A DNA stretch of 64,000 nucleotides from JAXLYE01 sp046351595 (lineage in GTDB: Bacteria > Myxococcota_A > Polyangia > Palsa-1104 > JAEUJZ01). The DNA lies in contig JAXLYE010000006.1 of the NCBI GenBank assembly GCA_046351595.1, positions 620,001 through 684,000 of the forward strand, given 5' to 3'. Position numbers and translations under genes: made by a program. Of this stretch, positions 56,772-64,000 are shown piece after piece (position 1 is the first letter of the stretch; the number at the start of each line of letters is the position of its first letter). Below the pieces are notes generated by a model that searched no databases, was not told the origin of the DNA, and saw only the letters and a list, made by a program, of their open reading frames with translations.

Positions 56772-58483
56772 CACTTCACCTCCGCGCTGTTGGCCTGCTG
56801 CAGCTCAGCTGTGGGCGAGCAGATCAGGATGGATGCCGCCGCGCAGAGCGGATGGGTCTCCTGCAGCGACAGCCCGGCGGCCCGGAGCAGCGCCTGCCAG
56901 TCCTGCTGCGAGCGCTCCCGCCCTCCGGTGATCAGCAGCATGTGCAGATCGAGCAGCCCGTACATCGGCAGATCCGCGGGCAGCACGCGGTCGAGGATGT
57001 ACAGGCGGCCCTGCGGCGCCAGCGCTTCGCGCGCGCGCAGAAGGATCTCCTTCGCCGCGTCGTCCGGCCAATCATGCAGCACGCGCGCCAGGATCACGGC
57101 GTCTGCCTGCTGCGCCCACGGCGCGAACAGGTCGCCGCTCCGGACGGTCATACGCTCGCTCAGGTGGACCGGGATCTCAACCTGCGCCGCGACGGCTGGC
57201 AGCTCGAGCAGCACGCCGCGAAGGTGCGGGTGGGCCGCAAGCAGCGTGCGCAGCAGCGTGCCCAGGCCGCCGCCCGCATCGAGGATCTGGCGGTGCCCGC
57301 ACCAATCGAGCACCCGCGGGAGCTGCGCATAGTCCGCCTTCGCGTAGGCGTCCTGCATCTGCAGGTGCCGCCGCAGAGGCTCACCGCTGAGCGCTGCAAA
57401 GTGAGCCTGCGCCGAGCGCCCTTGCGCGGGCAGTGAACGTAGTGCGTGGGCCAGGTACTGCCACCGCTGGTAGTACTCGCCCGCGAAGACGCCAACCGCC
57501 TCGCGCAGAGCACTCGGGCTTCCACGAGTCAATAGCTCACCCTTGTCGGTCAGACGCCACTGATCACCCGGCGCAACCAGGTCCAGCTCCCACAGACCCC
57601 GCAGCAGGCGCTGCGCATGCGGCTCGGGTAGGTCGGTCCGCGCCGCCAGCTCCGCGGTGCTGCCGGGCAGCTCGTCGAGGATCCCCAGCTCGACGGCGGT
57701 GCGCAGGGTCTGCGGCCGGAAGAATGCGCTGATGTCGGCGGCGAGCTGCGCCTGCCGGCTGCGCCGTGGCGGCCGCAGCGTGATCAGAGTCTGCCCCTGC
57801 TCGTCGATCACCTCGAGCCCGCCGTCGGATGTCTCGACTCGCGCCTGGCCGTTGTAGAAGGGCTCTACCTGCGCGAACCGCCGCGCATACAGGGCGAAGC
57901 CGCGCTCGTCGACATGCAGCCAGCCGCGCTCATCGCGCGCGCGCGCATGGCCTTTGTGGAACACGTCGAGATCGAGGTACCAGCGCCCGTGCAGCAGGTG
58001 CCCTGCCAGATCGACATGCGTCGAGAGTCCGTCCTCGCGCTGCACGACCGCGCTGCCGTCCCGGTAGTCGCCCGCGTAGCGCCAGCGCTCTGCGTAGGCG
58101 GGCTGTCCCGTCGCATCGATATGGAAGTACTCGCCGCCGGCGCTGCGAACCGGGCTGCGCCCGCTCTGGAAGTTGCCGCACCAAGCGTGGCGCGAGCCGA
58201 CAAGGTCCGTGCCATCGGGCTTGATGTGTCGCCAGCCGTCCTCGCCGTGCACCGCGGCCAGGCCCTCATAGAACCCGAACGTTCGGCGAAAGCGGTGCGC
58301 ATAGGCGGGCCGTCCGCTCACGTCGATGTGCCACGCCTGATCGCCGCTGCGCACCGCGGCCAGACCCGGAGCGTGGAACTTCAGCACCTCGTCGAAGCGC
58401 GTGCTGTAGAGCGCTCCGTCGTACCCCAGGTGATGGGAGCGATCCACGGCGACCGCGGTCTCTTGCCAGCGAGGCGCCGTCAC
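56771..58483 (-). CDS. WG-repeat domain fused to an O-methyltransferase
   Basis: 570 residues from GTG 58483, overlapping the stop of the upstream gene (GTGA at 58480-58483). Residues ~20-235 are at least five WG-type beta repeats (e.g. YAHRFRRTFGFYEGLAAVHGEDGWRHI; YAERWRYAGDYRDGSAVVQREDG). From ~245 there is a plant-COMT-like methyltransferase with a dimerisation domain (RPQTLRTAVELGILDEL), SAM loop DAGGGLG (402-408) and HDW (470-472). The repeats probably bind a protein or glycan. Coupled to the GT-radical SAM gene, so it may methylate the same product. Confidence 0.78.
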   Translation of the reverse strand: MTAPRWQETAVAVDRSHHLGYDGALYSTRFDEVLKFHAPGLAAVRSGDQAWHIDVSGRPAYAHRFRRTFGFYEGLAAVHGEDGWRHIKPDGTDLVGSRHAWCGNFQSGRSPVRSAGGEYFHIDATGQPAYAERWRYAGDYRDGSAVVQREDGLSTHVDLAGHLLHGRWYLDLDVFHKGHARARDERGWLHVDERGFALYARRFAQVEPFYNGQARVETSDGGLEVIDEQGQTLITLRPPRRSRQAQLAADISAFFRPQTLRTAVELGILDELPGSTAELAARTDLPEPHAQRLLRGLWELDLVAPGDQWRLTDKGELLTRGSPSALREAVGVFAGEYYQRWQYLAHALRSLPAQGRSAQAHFAALSGEPLRRHLQMQDAYAKADYAQLPRVLDWCGHRQILDAGGGLGTLLRTLLAAHPHLRGVLLELPAVAAQVEIPVHLSERMTVRSGDLFAPWAQQADAVILARVLHDWPDDAAKEILLRAREALAPQGRLYILDRVLPADLPMYGLLDLHMLLITGGRERSQQDWQALLRAAGLSLQETHPLCAAASILICSPTAELQQANSAEVK

Positions 58484-60840
58484 GACGACGCCCCTTGGGC
58501 CGGCACGGGCTTGCGCATGTTGCAGCCAATACAGAGGGCGCGCGTGCGATAGGTGGCCAGCAGATCCTGGTATGCAGGGCTGTTCCAGATCTCGCGCAGG
58601 CTGGTCTCGTTGAGGTTGCCGAAGTCGCCCAGCGTGCGGCGCTGGACATCGGGAGCGCAGCAGGGATCGAAGCGCCCGGTCGCGCTGACCCAGGCCTCCT
58701 GGCCCAGGAAGGGACAAGGTCCGCCGGGCCCCAGATCACCGGTCGCGGCCTCGTCCAGCAGGAAGATGTTCTCGAGCAGGATCGGCTGACCGTTGGGCAG
58801 CCGTCGCTGCTGGGCCACTTCGCGGGCCGCCAGCACGGCTTGGTTCCAACGCGCGATGGACTCGCGGCTACGCCGCATGGACAGGTGCTTGATCTCATCC
58901 CAGTGCGCCCACAGGTGGTGGCCCTTGACGCGATCCACGCCCAGATCAATGGCGAGTCGGACGATGTCCGCGAGTTCGGTGACGTTGCTCTCCAGGAAGG
59001 TCAGCTGGAAGGTCACGCGGCAGCGGTGCTGGCCTTGCGCGGCCAGCGCATCGCGCACCTCGATGAACTCGCGGGCGCTGCGCAGGACTTTGCTGAAGCT
59101 CGTGCCGATCATGATCAGCTCCTGCGTGCGCGCCGTGGCGCCGTTCCAGGAGATCTTGACGTCGGACGCCACCGGGACGATCTGCTCGGCCCAGGCGCGT
59201 GCACCGCGTCCGGGGAAGGTCCCGTTGGTCGTCAAGTTCAGCTTCAGGCCGTGCTCGCGGCACAGCGCGAGGATCTCGTCGAAGTGCTCGTACAGCAGCG
59301 GCTCTCCCATCGTCGACGGGATGACCTCGCGTACGCCCATGGCGGCGGCATCCTTGAGGACTCGGCGCAAGAGCTCCAACGGCATCAGGCGGCGCGGCGC
59401 GCCCTGCTCCTTGCGCTGCTGCTGGCTGCGGCTGTGCGGCGAGTGGTCCTCACACATGATGCAGCGCAGATTGCAGGTATCTGGGTTGGTGTCGAAGGTG
59501 ATGCGCCAGGGTCCGGGCAGTGCCCGCAGCCGGGCCGAGTCGCGGTGCCGCAGCACCTGCGCATAAAGTGCCTCGATGGCCTGGACATGCGGCGTGATCG
59601 AGGGGATGTCGCCGCTCTCGGACTGCGCGTAGCCCCGCTCGCCCAGCCGCCGCGCGAGCTCCGGATCATCGACCAGCTTCTGCATCATCGCGGCCATGGA
59701 CTCGACGCTGCGGTGGCGGAACAGGAGGCCGTTGACCTCGTGCTGCACGTACTCGGCCATGCCGCCGACGTCTGCGGTCACGACCGGGACGCGGGCCTGC
59801 AGCGCCTCGTGGATGACGAGCGGCGAGTTCTCGACCCAGATCGACGGCACCACAATGGCATCTACCCGATCGAAGACGTCGCGGACGATGTCCTGGTTGC
59901 GGTACTCCGGCAGCCACTCGATTCGCGCCGCGACGCCGGCGGGCAGCGCTGCCGCCAGGGCCTTCAGGGACTCGGTGTCCTGGCCGCGCGGGCGTCCCCA
60001 GATCCGCAGCCGACACGGCCCGCGCAGCTGACCGAAGGCGGCAATCAGCTGGTGGATCCCTTTGGCGGGGATGTGGGTGCCGATGTACCCGAATGTGAAG
60101 GGCTCGTTCGCGCCGCGCTGCCGCCGGGCCATGCGGCGCAGATCGAAGCCGTAGTCGAGGTAGACGAGCTTGCGCTCGGGAATCCCGAACTCGTCCGCGT
60201 ACCTCCGGTACAGGTAGCGCGAGGGCGCGATGAAGAGATCGACGTGCTCACAGACCTCGCGGAGGTGGCGCATGCGCCGCGCGACCCAGCCGGTCCAGTA
60301 CGAGATGTCCTGCTCTTCCTCGGACGAGGCGCCGGAGAAGTAGCGCGCGTAGCAGCGCTCTGCGCACTTGCGATCTTCTTGGCCTTCGCACGCGGGCCAC
60401 AGCTCGCCCGGATCCGCGGGGTGCATCTGCATGAACTGACCGCGCGGACACATCACCCAGTAGTCGTGCAGCGTGTAGACAATCGGAATCTCGCGCGCGG
60501 CTGCTTCAAGAACCAGCGACGTCGACAGGTGGTTGAGGTGGCCGATGTGGACGACGTCCGGGCGCAGCCGATCGCACAGCTCTGCGAACCGCTGATCAAC
60601 GCCGGCGTGCCGGTATCGATCGCGGCTGCGGGCTACGTTGACCAGGTGCAGTCGGACGTCGGGCGCCAGCGGATCCGCCTCTTCGCGCAGCGCAAAGTCT
60701 GGAGCAAAGGAGTCTTCTTCACGTGAGAAGACATGCACTTCGTGGCGCTCCCGCAGGCCGTGGCAGAGGGTCTGGGTGTAGACCTCGGAGCCCGCGTTAT
60801 AGCGCATCGGGTAGCCATGGATGACCTGCAGGATCTTCAT
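58480..60840 (-). CDS. glycosyltransferase (GT4) - radical SAM/SPASM fusion
   Basis: 786 residues from ATG 60840 with GGAGG seven bases before. Residues 1-425 are a GT-B glycosyltransferase: HGYPMRYNAGSEVYT at the acceptor side, GYIGTHIPAKGIHQLI, and WVENSPLVIHEALQARVPVVTADVGGMAEYV, the GT4 nucleotide-sugar motif. Residues ~440-786 are a radical SAM enzyme with C456/C460/C463 (CNLRCIMC), STMGEPLLY and a SPASM-like set of C709, C727, C728, C770 and C773. Overlaps both neighbours. The fusion suggests sugar transfer and radical modification of one substrate, perhaps a peptide or glycan. Confidence 0.85.
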   Translation of the reverse strand: MKILQVIHGYPMRYNAGSEVYTQTLCHGLRERHEVHVFSREEDSFAPDFALREEADPLAPDVRLHLVNVARSRDRYRHAGVDQRFAELCDRLRPDVVHIGHLNHLSTSLVLEAAAREIPIVYTLHDYWVMCPRGQFMQMHPADPGELWPACEGQEDRKCAERCYARYFSGASSEEEQDISYWTGWVARRMRHLREVCEHVDLFIAPSRYLYRRYADEFGIPERKLVYLDYGFDLRRMARRQRGANEPFTFGYIGTHIPAKGIHQLIAAFGQLRGPCRLRIWGRPRGQDTESLKALAAALPAGVAARIEWLPEYRNQDIVRDVFDRVDAIVVPSIWVENSPLVIHEALQARVPVVTADVGGMAEYVQHEVNGLLFRHRSVESMAAMMQKLVDDPELARRLGERGYAQSESGDIPSITPHVQAIEALYAQVLRHRDSARLRALPGPWRITFDTNPDTCNLRCIMCEDHSPHSRSQQQRKEQGAPRRLMPLELLRRVLKDAAAMGVREVIPSTMGEPLLYEHFDEILALCREHGLKLNLTTNGTFPGRGARAWAEQIVPVASDVKISWNGATARTQELIMIGTSFSKVLRSAREFIEVRDALAAQGQHRCRVTFQLTFLESNVTELADIVRLAIDLGVDRVKGHHLWAHWDEIKHLSMRRSRESIARWNQAVLAAREVAQQRRLPNGQPILLENIFLLDEAATGDLGPGGPCPFLGQEAWVSATGRFDPCCAPDVQRRTLGDFGNLNETSLREIWNSPAYQDLLATYRTRALCIGCNMRKPVPAQGASS

Positions 60841-61778
60841 GGAGCGACCTCCGCCGAGGGGAAATTCGCTGCTGCGGCGAGCGCAGCGTAGTCCTGCAGG
60901 AGGCGCGAGAGGCCGACCGCGAGCGGCGTGCTCGCCTGCCAGCCAAGCAACGCGCGGGCGCGGCCGGGATCGCCGATGAAGCGCCAGACGTCGTAGGTCC
61001 GGGGCGGTACCTCGCTGAGCAGCGCTCGACTGCCGGCCAGCGACCGCACCAGCTCGGCCAGCTCGCCGAGCGTGGTGCCCTGACCCGAGACCAGGTGGAT
61101 CGGCGGCAGCGCGGACGCCTCTTGCTGCAGGAGTTCGATGATGCGCACGATGCCGGCTGCGACATCGACCGCGTGCGTCAGGTCGAGGACATTGCCGGCG
61201 CCCTCGATGCGCAGCACGCCGTCGAGCATCGCGGCGCGGCAGAAGGCCGGCACGACCCGGTCGGCGTGGTCGAAGGGGTCGCCGTAGACGCTGGAGAGGC
61301 GGACGATGGCCGTGCGCAGGGCGGGGCGGCATGCCAGCACACACGCTTCCGCATCGACCTTGGAGCGGGCATAGACGTTGAGCGGCTGCAGCGGCGCGTC
61401 CTCACGGACCGGTAGCCGAGCGGCGTCCCCGTAGACCTCGCGACTGCTCGCCAACAGGACCCAGGGCCGAACCCGAGACCGCAGCGCAGCCTGCACCACC
61501 GCGCGGGTCCCTTCGACATTGGTGCGCAGGCAGAGCGCCGGGTCGCGCTGACCCCAGACCACGCGCGACACGGCCGCCAAGTGTACAACGCCGTCGCAGC
61601 CGTCGAGCAGCGGCTGCAGGACGTCGCTGACGTTGTCGGCTTCGAGTTCGGCGCGTCCGCTGCTGCCGTGCGGCAGCGCCCGATCGATGCGGAGCACCTC
61701 GACCCCGCGCTGCCTGAGCGCGGAACACAGATGGCGCCCGATCAGCCCTTCCGAGCCGGTGATCGCTATTCGATGCAT
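60837..61778 (-). CDS. NAD-dependent sugar epimerase/dehydratase (extended SDR)
   Basis: 313 residues from ATG 61778 after a strong GAGGAGG site. ITGSEGLIGRHL, HLAAVSR, ASSREVYGD and the catalytic YARSK (Tyr/Lys) are typical of extended SDR nucleotide-sugar enzymes. It ends with an ATGA overlap into the GT-radical SAM gene. It is the first gene of the coupled operon, presumably making the sugar donor used by the glycosyltransferase. 4-epimerase versus dehydratase activity cannot be told. Confidence 0.88.
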   Translation of the reverse strand: MHRIAITGSEGLIGRHLCSALRQRGVEVLRIDRALPHGSSGRAELEADNVSDVLQPLLDGCDGVVHLAAVSRVVWGQRDPALCLRTNVEGTRAVVQAALRSRVRPWVLLASSREVYGDAARLPVREDAPLQPLNVYARSKVDAEACVLACRPALRTAIVRLSSVYGDPFDHADRVVPAFCRAAMLDGVLRIEGAGNVLDLTHAVDVAAGIVRIIELLQQEASALPPIHLVSGQGTTLGELAELVRSLAGSRALLSEVPPRTYDVWRFIGDPGRARALLGWQASTPLAVGLSRLLQDYAALAAAANFPSAEVAP

Positions 61779-62141
61779 GAACAGACCTCCTCAAGAGGCA
61801 AGACGCCAAGCTGCCGGAAATCGGTCGCAGAAAACGAGCCTGGACGCAGACGGACGTCGCCCTGGCGCGCACTGCCGCTCCGCAAGCAGGCTGGGGTCGC
61901 TCAGCTCGTGTGGGTTCGAATCAGCCGGATGCCGCCGCAGAGACAGCAGGTCGGAACGGTCTTGTTACGAGGAAGGACAGAGAGCGGGCAGGTGCGGGCA
62001 TTGAAGAGGCTCCTGGGTTGGCTCTGCATCGAACTAACGCGCCCACGAATGTGGTTGCCAGCCAGGACCATGCCGGCACGAGCGAGGTTTTATGCAGAGG
62101 ATGTGTACAGGCCGACGCGTATCGCCGACCGCTGCGGCTTG
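61779..62141. other. 363-base gap, promoter region of the coupled operon
   Basis: No supported ORF. GGGTTCGAATC at ~61910 looks like a tRNA T-loop, but no stems match. The promoter for 61778 should be here; no strong hexamers seen. Confidence 0.4.
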
Positions 62142-63554
62142 TCAACCTGATTCCGTTTCTCCGTCCATTCCCGAGTACGCAGCTGCATACTGATCGAGCT
62201 CGCGCACGGTCCGTGTGCATCCGAGCCGGTCATTGAGCTCGGGAACAAGGTCTAGGAAGAAACGGTACAGCCGCAGAGCTTGAGCAGGAAGGCCTGAGCG
62301 ATTCAGGCCGGGAGCCAGCGTCCGCAGCGTCGCGGCCTCGGCGGCGTCGAGGTGCCGTGTGATCAGCGCGCGGGGCAGATAGAGGTGGCATGCGCCGCCG
62401 CGCGCGAGCTGGATCAGCCGGATCAGCTGATGCAGCGCAAGGTTGTACTGAAAGTACGCCGCATAGTCGTCGCCCAGCCGGCTGGCGCGATAACTCGCGT
62501 CCAGCGAGACCAGGAATTTTTCGACCTCGAGATCCGCGCGCGCGCGCAGCTCGTCGCGGGTCCAATTCACCTCCTGTTGCGCGGACGCGAGAAGCGAATC
62601 GATGCGTGCGCCGGGCCTCGCGGAGGCGACGACCAGCCGCGGCGCGGGGACGTCACTGGCCTCGGCGATCCAACGTAGCTCCTCGGGCTGGCTGCACAGC
62701 AACAGATCGAGCTTGCGGCGTGTCGGGCCCAGCCAGTACACGCGCTGCCGTCCGTCCTGTAGCGTGCAGCTCCCGGCCCGATCCGCTGTGAGCTCCGCGG
62801 CGAACTCGCGCTCAAGGGACGCGGCGATCGATGTCATCGACACCCCGGGCTCCATGAGTAGCGCCGCATCGAGATCGGACGCCGGCGCGGCCTGCCGCCG
62901 CGCGAACGAGCCGTAAAAGAGCAGCGCCTCGACGCCCGGGCATGCCCCTGCCCAGCGCGTCACCCGCTGCGCCAGCTCGGTAAGCGTGAGGCCCCCGGAG
63001 ACACCCGCAGCGCCGGCTCGGATTGTCGACGGGACTTCGGTAGACTCGGCCGGAAGGTGCGCAAGGGCCTTCTCCAGGATCGCTGCTTGCGGCAGCAGGC
63101 CGTCAATCTCGATGACCGGACAGGGCCACAGCCGCGGGTCGCGCGCCTCGCGCTCCAGCTTTCCCGCGACGTCCTGAAGGACTCGCTCCAGCGGCACCCC
63201 GAAGTCGGGATAAGGAGTGCTCCAGGTCCGTCCGCTGACACGCTGCGCACAGACCTCGACGGGCGTGTGCAGCCAGTAGGTGAAGATCGGCAGGCCGCTC
63301 TGCTTGAGAGCGTGGCGCAGCAGGTGCGCAAACGGCCCGGTGCCGCTGCAGTCCAGGATCCCTCGCGCCGGGCGCTGGGCCTCCTCGAGAAACGCGGCCC
63401 ATGCCGCGACCTCGCGGGCGGCCGAGCCATCGCCGATCGCGCGCCGGCACTCATCGATTCCGAGCTGCGGCCAGCCGAGACGGCGGGCGAGCCCGCTCGC
63501 CAGCGTCGACTTGCCGGAGCCGATGTTGCCGATGATTAAGAGCTTGGCAGCCAT
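62142..63554 (-). CDS. P-loop kinase - nucleotidyltransferase fusion
   Basis: 470 residues from ATG 63554. Residues 1-165 are an adenylate/shikimate-kinase-like P-loop domain (GNIGSGKST at 9-17; ILDCSGTGPF; VIEIDGL). Residues 190-300 are a minimal nucleotidyltransferase with GSFARRQAAPASDLDAAL (G214-S215, D227, D229) and D283 in KLDLLL, the KNTase/MNT pattern. A C-terminal helical region (YAAYFQYNLALHQLIRLIQLARGG) resembles HI0074/HEPN-like substrate-binding domains. It could phosphorylate or nucleotidylate a small molecule or protein. Separated by 363 bases from the next operon. Confidence 0.78.
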   Translation of the reverse strand: MAAKLLIIGNIGSGKSTLASGLARRLGWPQLGIDECRRAIGDGSAAREVAAWAAFLEEAQRPARGILDCSGTGPFAHLLRHALKQSGLPIFTYWLHTPVEVCAQRVSGRTWSTPYPDFGVPLERVLQDVAGKLEREARDPRLWPCPVIEIDGLLPQAAILEKALAHLPAESTEVPSTIRAGAAGVSGGLTLTELAQRVTRWAGACPGVEALLFYGSFARRQAAPASDLDAALLMEPGVSMTSIAASLEREFAAELTADRAGSCTLQDGRQRVYWLGPTRRKLDLLLCSQPEELRWIAEASDVPAPRLVVASARPGARIDSLLASAQQEVNWTRDELRARADLEVEKFLVSLDASYRASRLGDDYAAYFQYNLALHQLIRLIQLARGGACHLYLPRALITRHLDAAEAATLRTLAPGLNRSGLPAQALRLYRFFLDLVPELNDRLGCTRTVRELDQYAAAYSGMDGETESG

Positions 63555-63822
63555 GTCAGTGCCTCGACGCAGGGTTTCGCCTTCGCGGCGTGTACGATTA
63601 GGTCACCGACGAGCTTACCAACTCGCCACCTGCCCCGACCTGAAATAGGCGCGGGCCCAGCTTGTCGCCGCGGCCTATTTTAGGGAGTTCGCTATACACG
63701 AGCGCGGCCTGCCAGAACACGGGCGGCGCTGGCTTCGTCTGCGTGTGCGTAGCCCGGCCGCAGCTCGTCCCTGAATCGTTCCCAGCCCCGCCCCCGTCGC
63801 TGCCAGCAAGCACTCCCGCGCG
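63555..63822. other. intergenic, element right end
   Basis: About 270 bases between the last cargo gene and the right att repeat. Small frames here have no site or bias. CGCGGGCCC-rich segment at ~63650. Nothing else seen. Confidence 0.4.
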
Positions 63823-63875
63823 TCCAGGAACGTTATTTTCGCGTCCTCACTCGGTACCACCGTTATTGCTGGTGA
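63823..63875. other. att repeat, right copy (attR)
   Basis: Perfect copy of 39802-39854; core at 63861-63875. Beyond it the sequence is TGTTGG, unlike the GG at the other two sites, as expected for the chromosomal side of attR. Confidence 0.85.
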
Positions 63876-64000
63876 TGTTGGTAACCTGGACCCCCAGCGA
63901 CTCCAGGACCTCGCGCTGGTGGGGGGTCATGGCCATGTCGACGCCGACCAGCGAGATGTTGGTGTAGCCATCGGAGGCCAGCTTGAGCGCGGTGTAGAAG
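63847..64000 (-). pseudogene. N-terminal part of split gene X, entering from the right edge
   Basis: A minus-strand frame is open from the window edge for 50 codons (FYTALKLASDGYTNISLVG...QREVLESLGVQVTNITSNN) and then, inside the att repeat, GGTE and TGA. The final residues come from element DNA, so the protein has an element-provided C-terminus. The same TSNN codons in phase occur at 28270-28281. Its 5' end is outside the window. It may still be translated as a truncated protein. No family recognised in these 50 residues. Confidence 0.7.

Larger units (their letters stand above)
39840..63875. mobile_element. integrated element 2 (~24 kb genomic island with two tyrosine recombinases)
   Basis: Flanked by perfect 53-bp direct repeats 24,021 bp apart. 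The recombinase genes begin 61 bases inside the left repeat and read towards it, the usual arrangement for integrative elements. Cargo is accessory: fused signalling, nuclease, glycosyltransferase and radical SAM genes, plus a lower-GC pocket at ~44.6-45.3 kb. No conjugation, replication or phage structural genes were seen, so it is a non-conjugative integrative island. Confidence 0.82.

Noticed and set aside
61905..61930. tRNA-like T-loop sequence GGGTTCGAATC upstream of the coupled operon
   Set aside because: The flanking bases do not pair as a T-stem, and no acceptor, D or anticodon arm can be drawn around it.
63598..63813. Short minus-strand frame next to attR
   Set aside because: 71 codons with no ribosome site, no motif and composition like non-coding DNA.

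Overview
The window is GC-rich (roughly 70% by eye) and densely packed on both strands. Many genes overlap by 1-17 bases (ATGA, GTGA and TTGA junctions), and GTG starts are common. The gene content (Hanks-type Ser/Thr kinase, Cys-rich lipoprotein, KdsC-like phosphatase, YicC/RemA-like/Gmk cluster, several tripartite efflux systems) fits a Gram-negative Myxococcota-like (deltaproteobacterial) chromosome. That assignment is inference; no rRNA or other phylogenetic marker was identified.

Bases 1-27459 look like chromosomal backbone: the end of a ketoacyl synthase; tcdA and tatD; a lipoprotein; a three-gene flavin dehydrogenase operon resembling HcnABC or hydroxyproline dehydrogenase (3668-6584); an outer-membrane-like protein; a sugar-nucleotide epimerase coupled to yicC, a RemA-like gene and gmk; a SEC-C protein; a KdsC-like phosphatase; a MacAB-TolC-type export operon (12923-17700); an FMN-binding protein with a membrane partner; a glutathione-reductase-like enzyme and msrB; a large M28 peptidase; a molybdopterin oxidoreductase; and two small envelope proteins.

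The main structural discovery is a probable tandem pair of integrated elements. A 15-bp core (CGTTATTGCTGGTGA) occurs at 28269, 39840 and 63861, always in the same orientation. The 39.8-kb and 63.8-kb copies sit in a perfect 53-bp direct repeat. The 28.3-kb copy lies in frame in a 5'-truncated gene. The 63.8-kb copy lies in frame at the end of a gene that enters from the right edge of the window. Joining the outer two copies gives one continuous frame, so about 35.6 kb appears to have been inserted into a single gene. The middle copy looks like the junction between two elements.

Element 1 (28.3-39.85 kb) has no recombinase. It carries a TetR-controlled EmrAB-TolC-type efflux operon, a cobalamin-type radical SAM enzyme, a hotdog thioesterase, and an unknown protein coupled to a GMC oxidoreductase. 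Element 2 (39.85-63.9 kb) begins with two paralogous tyrosine recombinases. These are in an operon with an HTH/EgtD-like methyltransferase fusion and a small membrane protein that resembles a GGDEF domain with its centre removed.

The element 2 cargo includes an XRE regulator, a lower-GC divergent nuclease-like gene, a lysozyme-like protein followed by a secreted protein, and a Ser/Thr kinase whose N-terminal half resembles modified-base (EVE-like) readers. A NERD nuclease-like gene is divergent from that kinase. There is also a membrane-anchored PD-(D/E)XK protein. A translationally coupled four-gene operon follows: epimerase, glycosyltransferase-radical SAM fusion, WG-repeat-methyltransferase fusion, and TPR protein with a HEPN-like Rx4H motif. 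A P-loop kinase-nucleotidyltransferase fusion lies upstream of it. The kinase/NERD pair and the four-gene operon are the best candidates for undescribed systems, possibly defence or conflict. Their functions are hypotheses.
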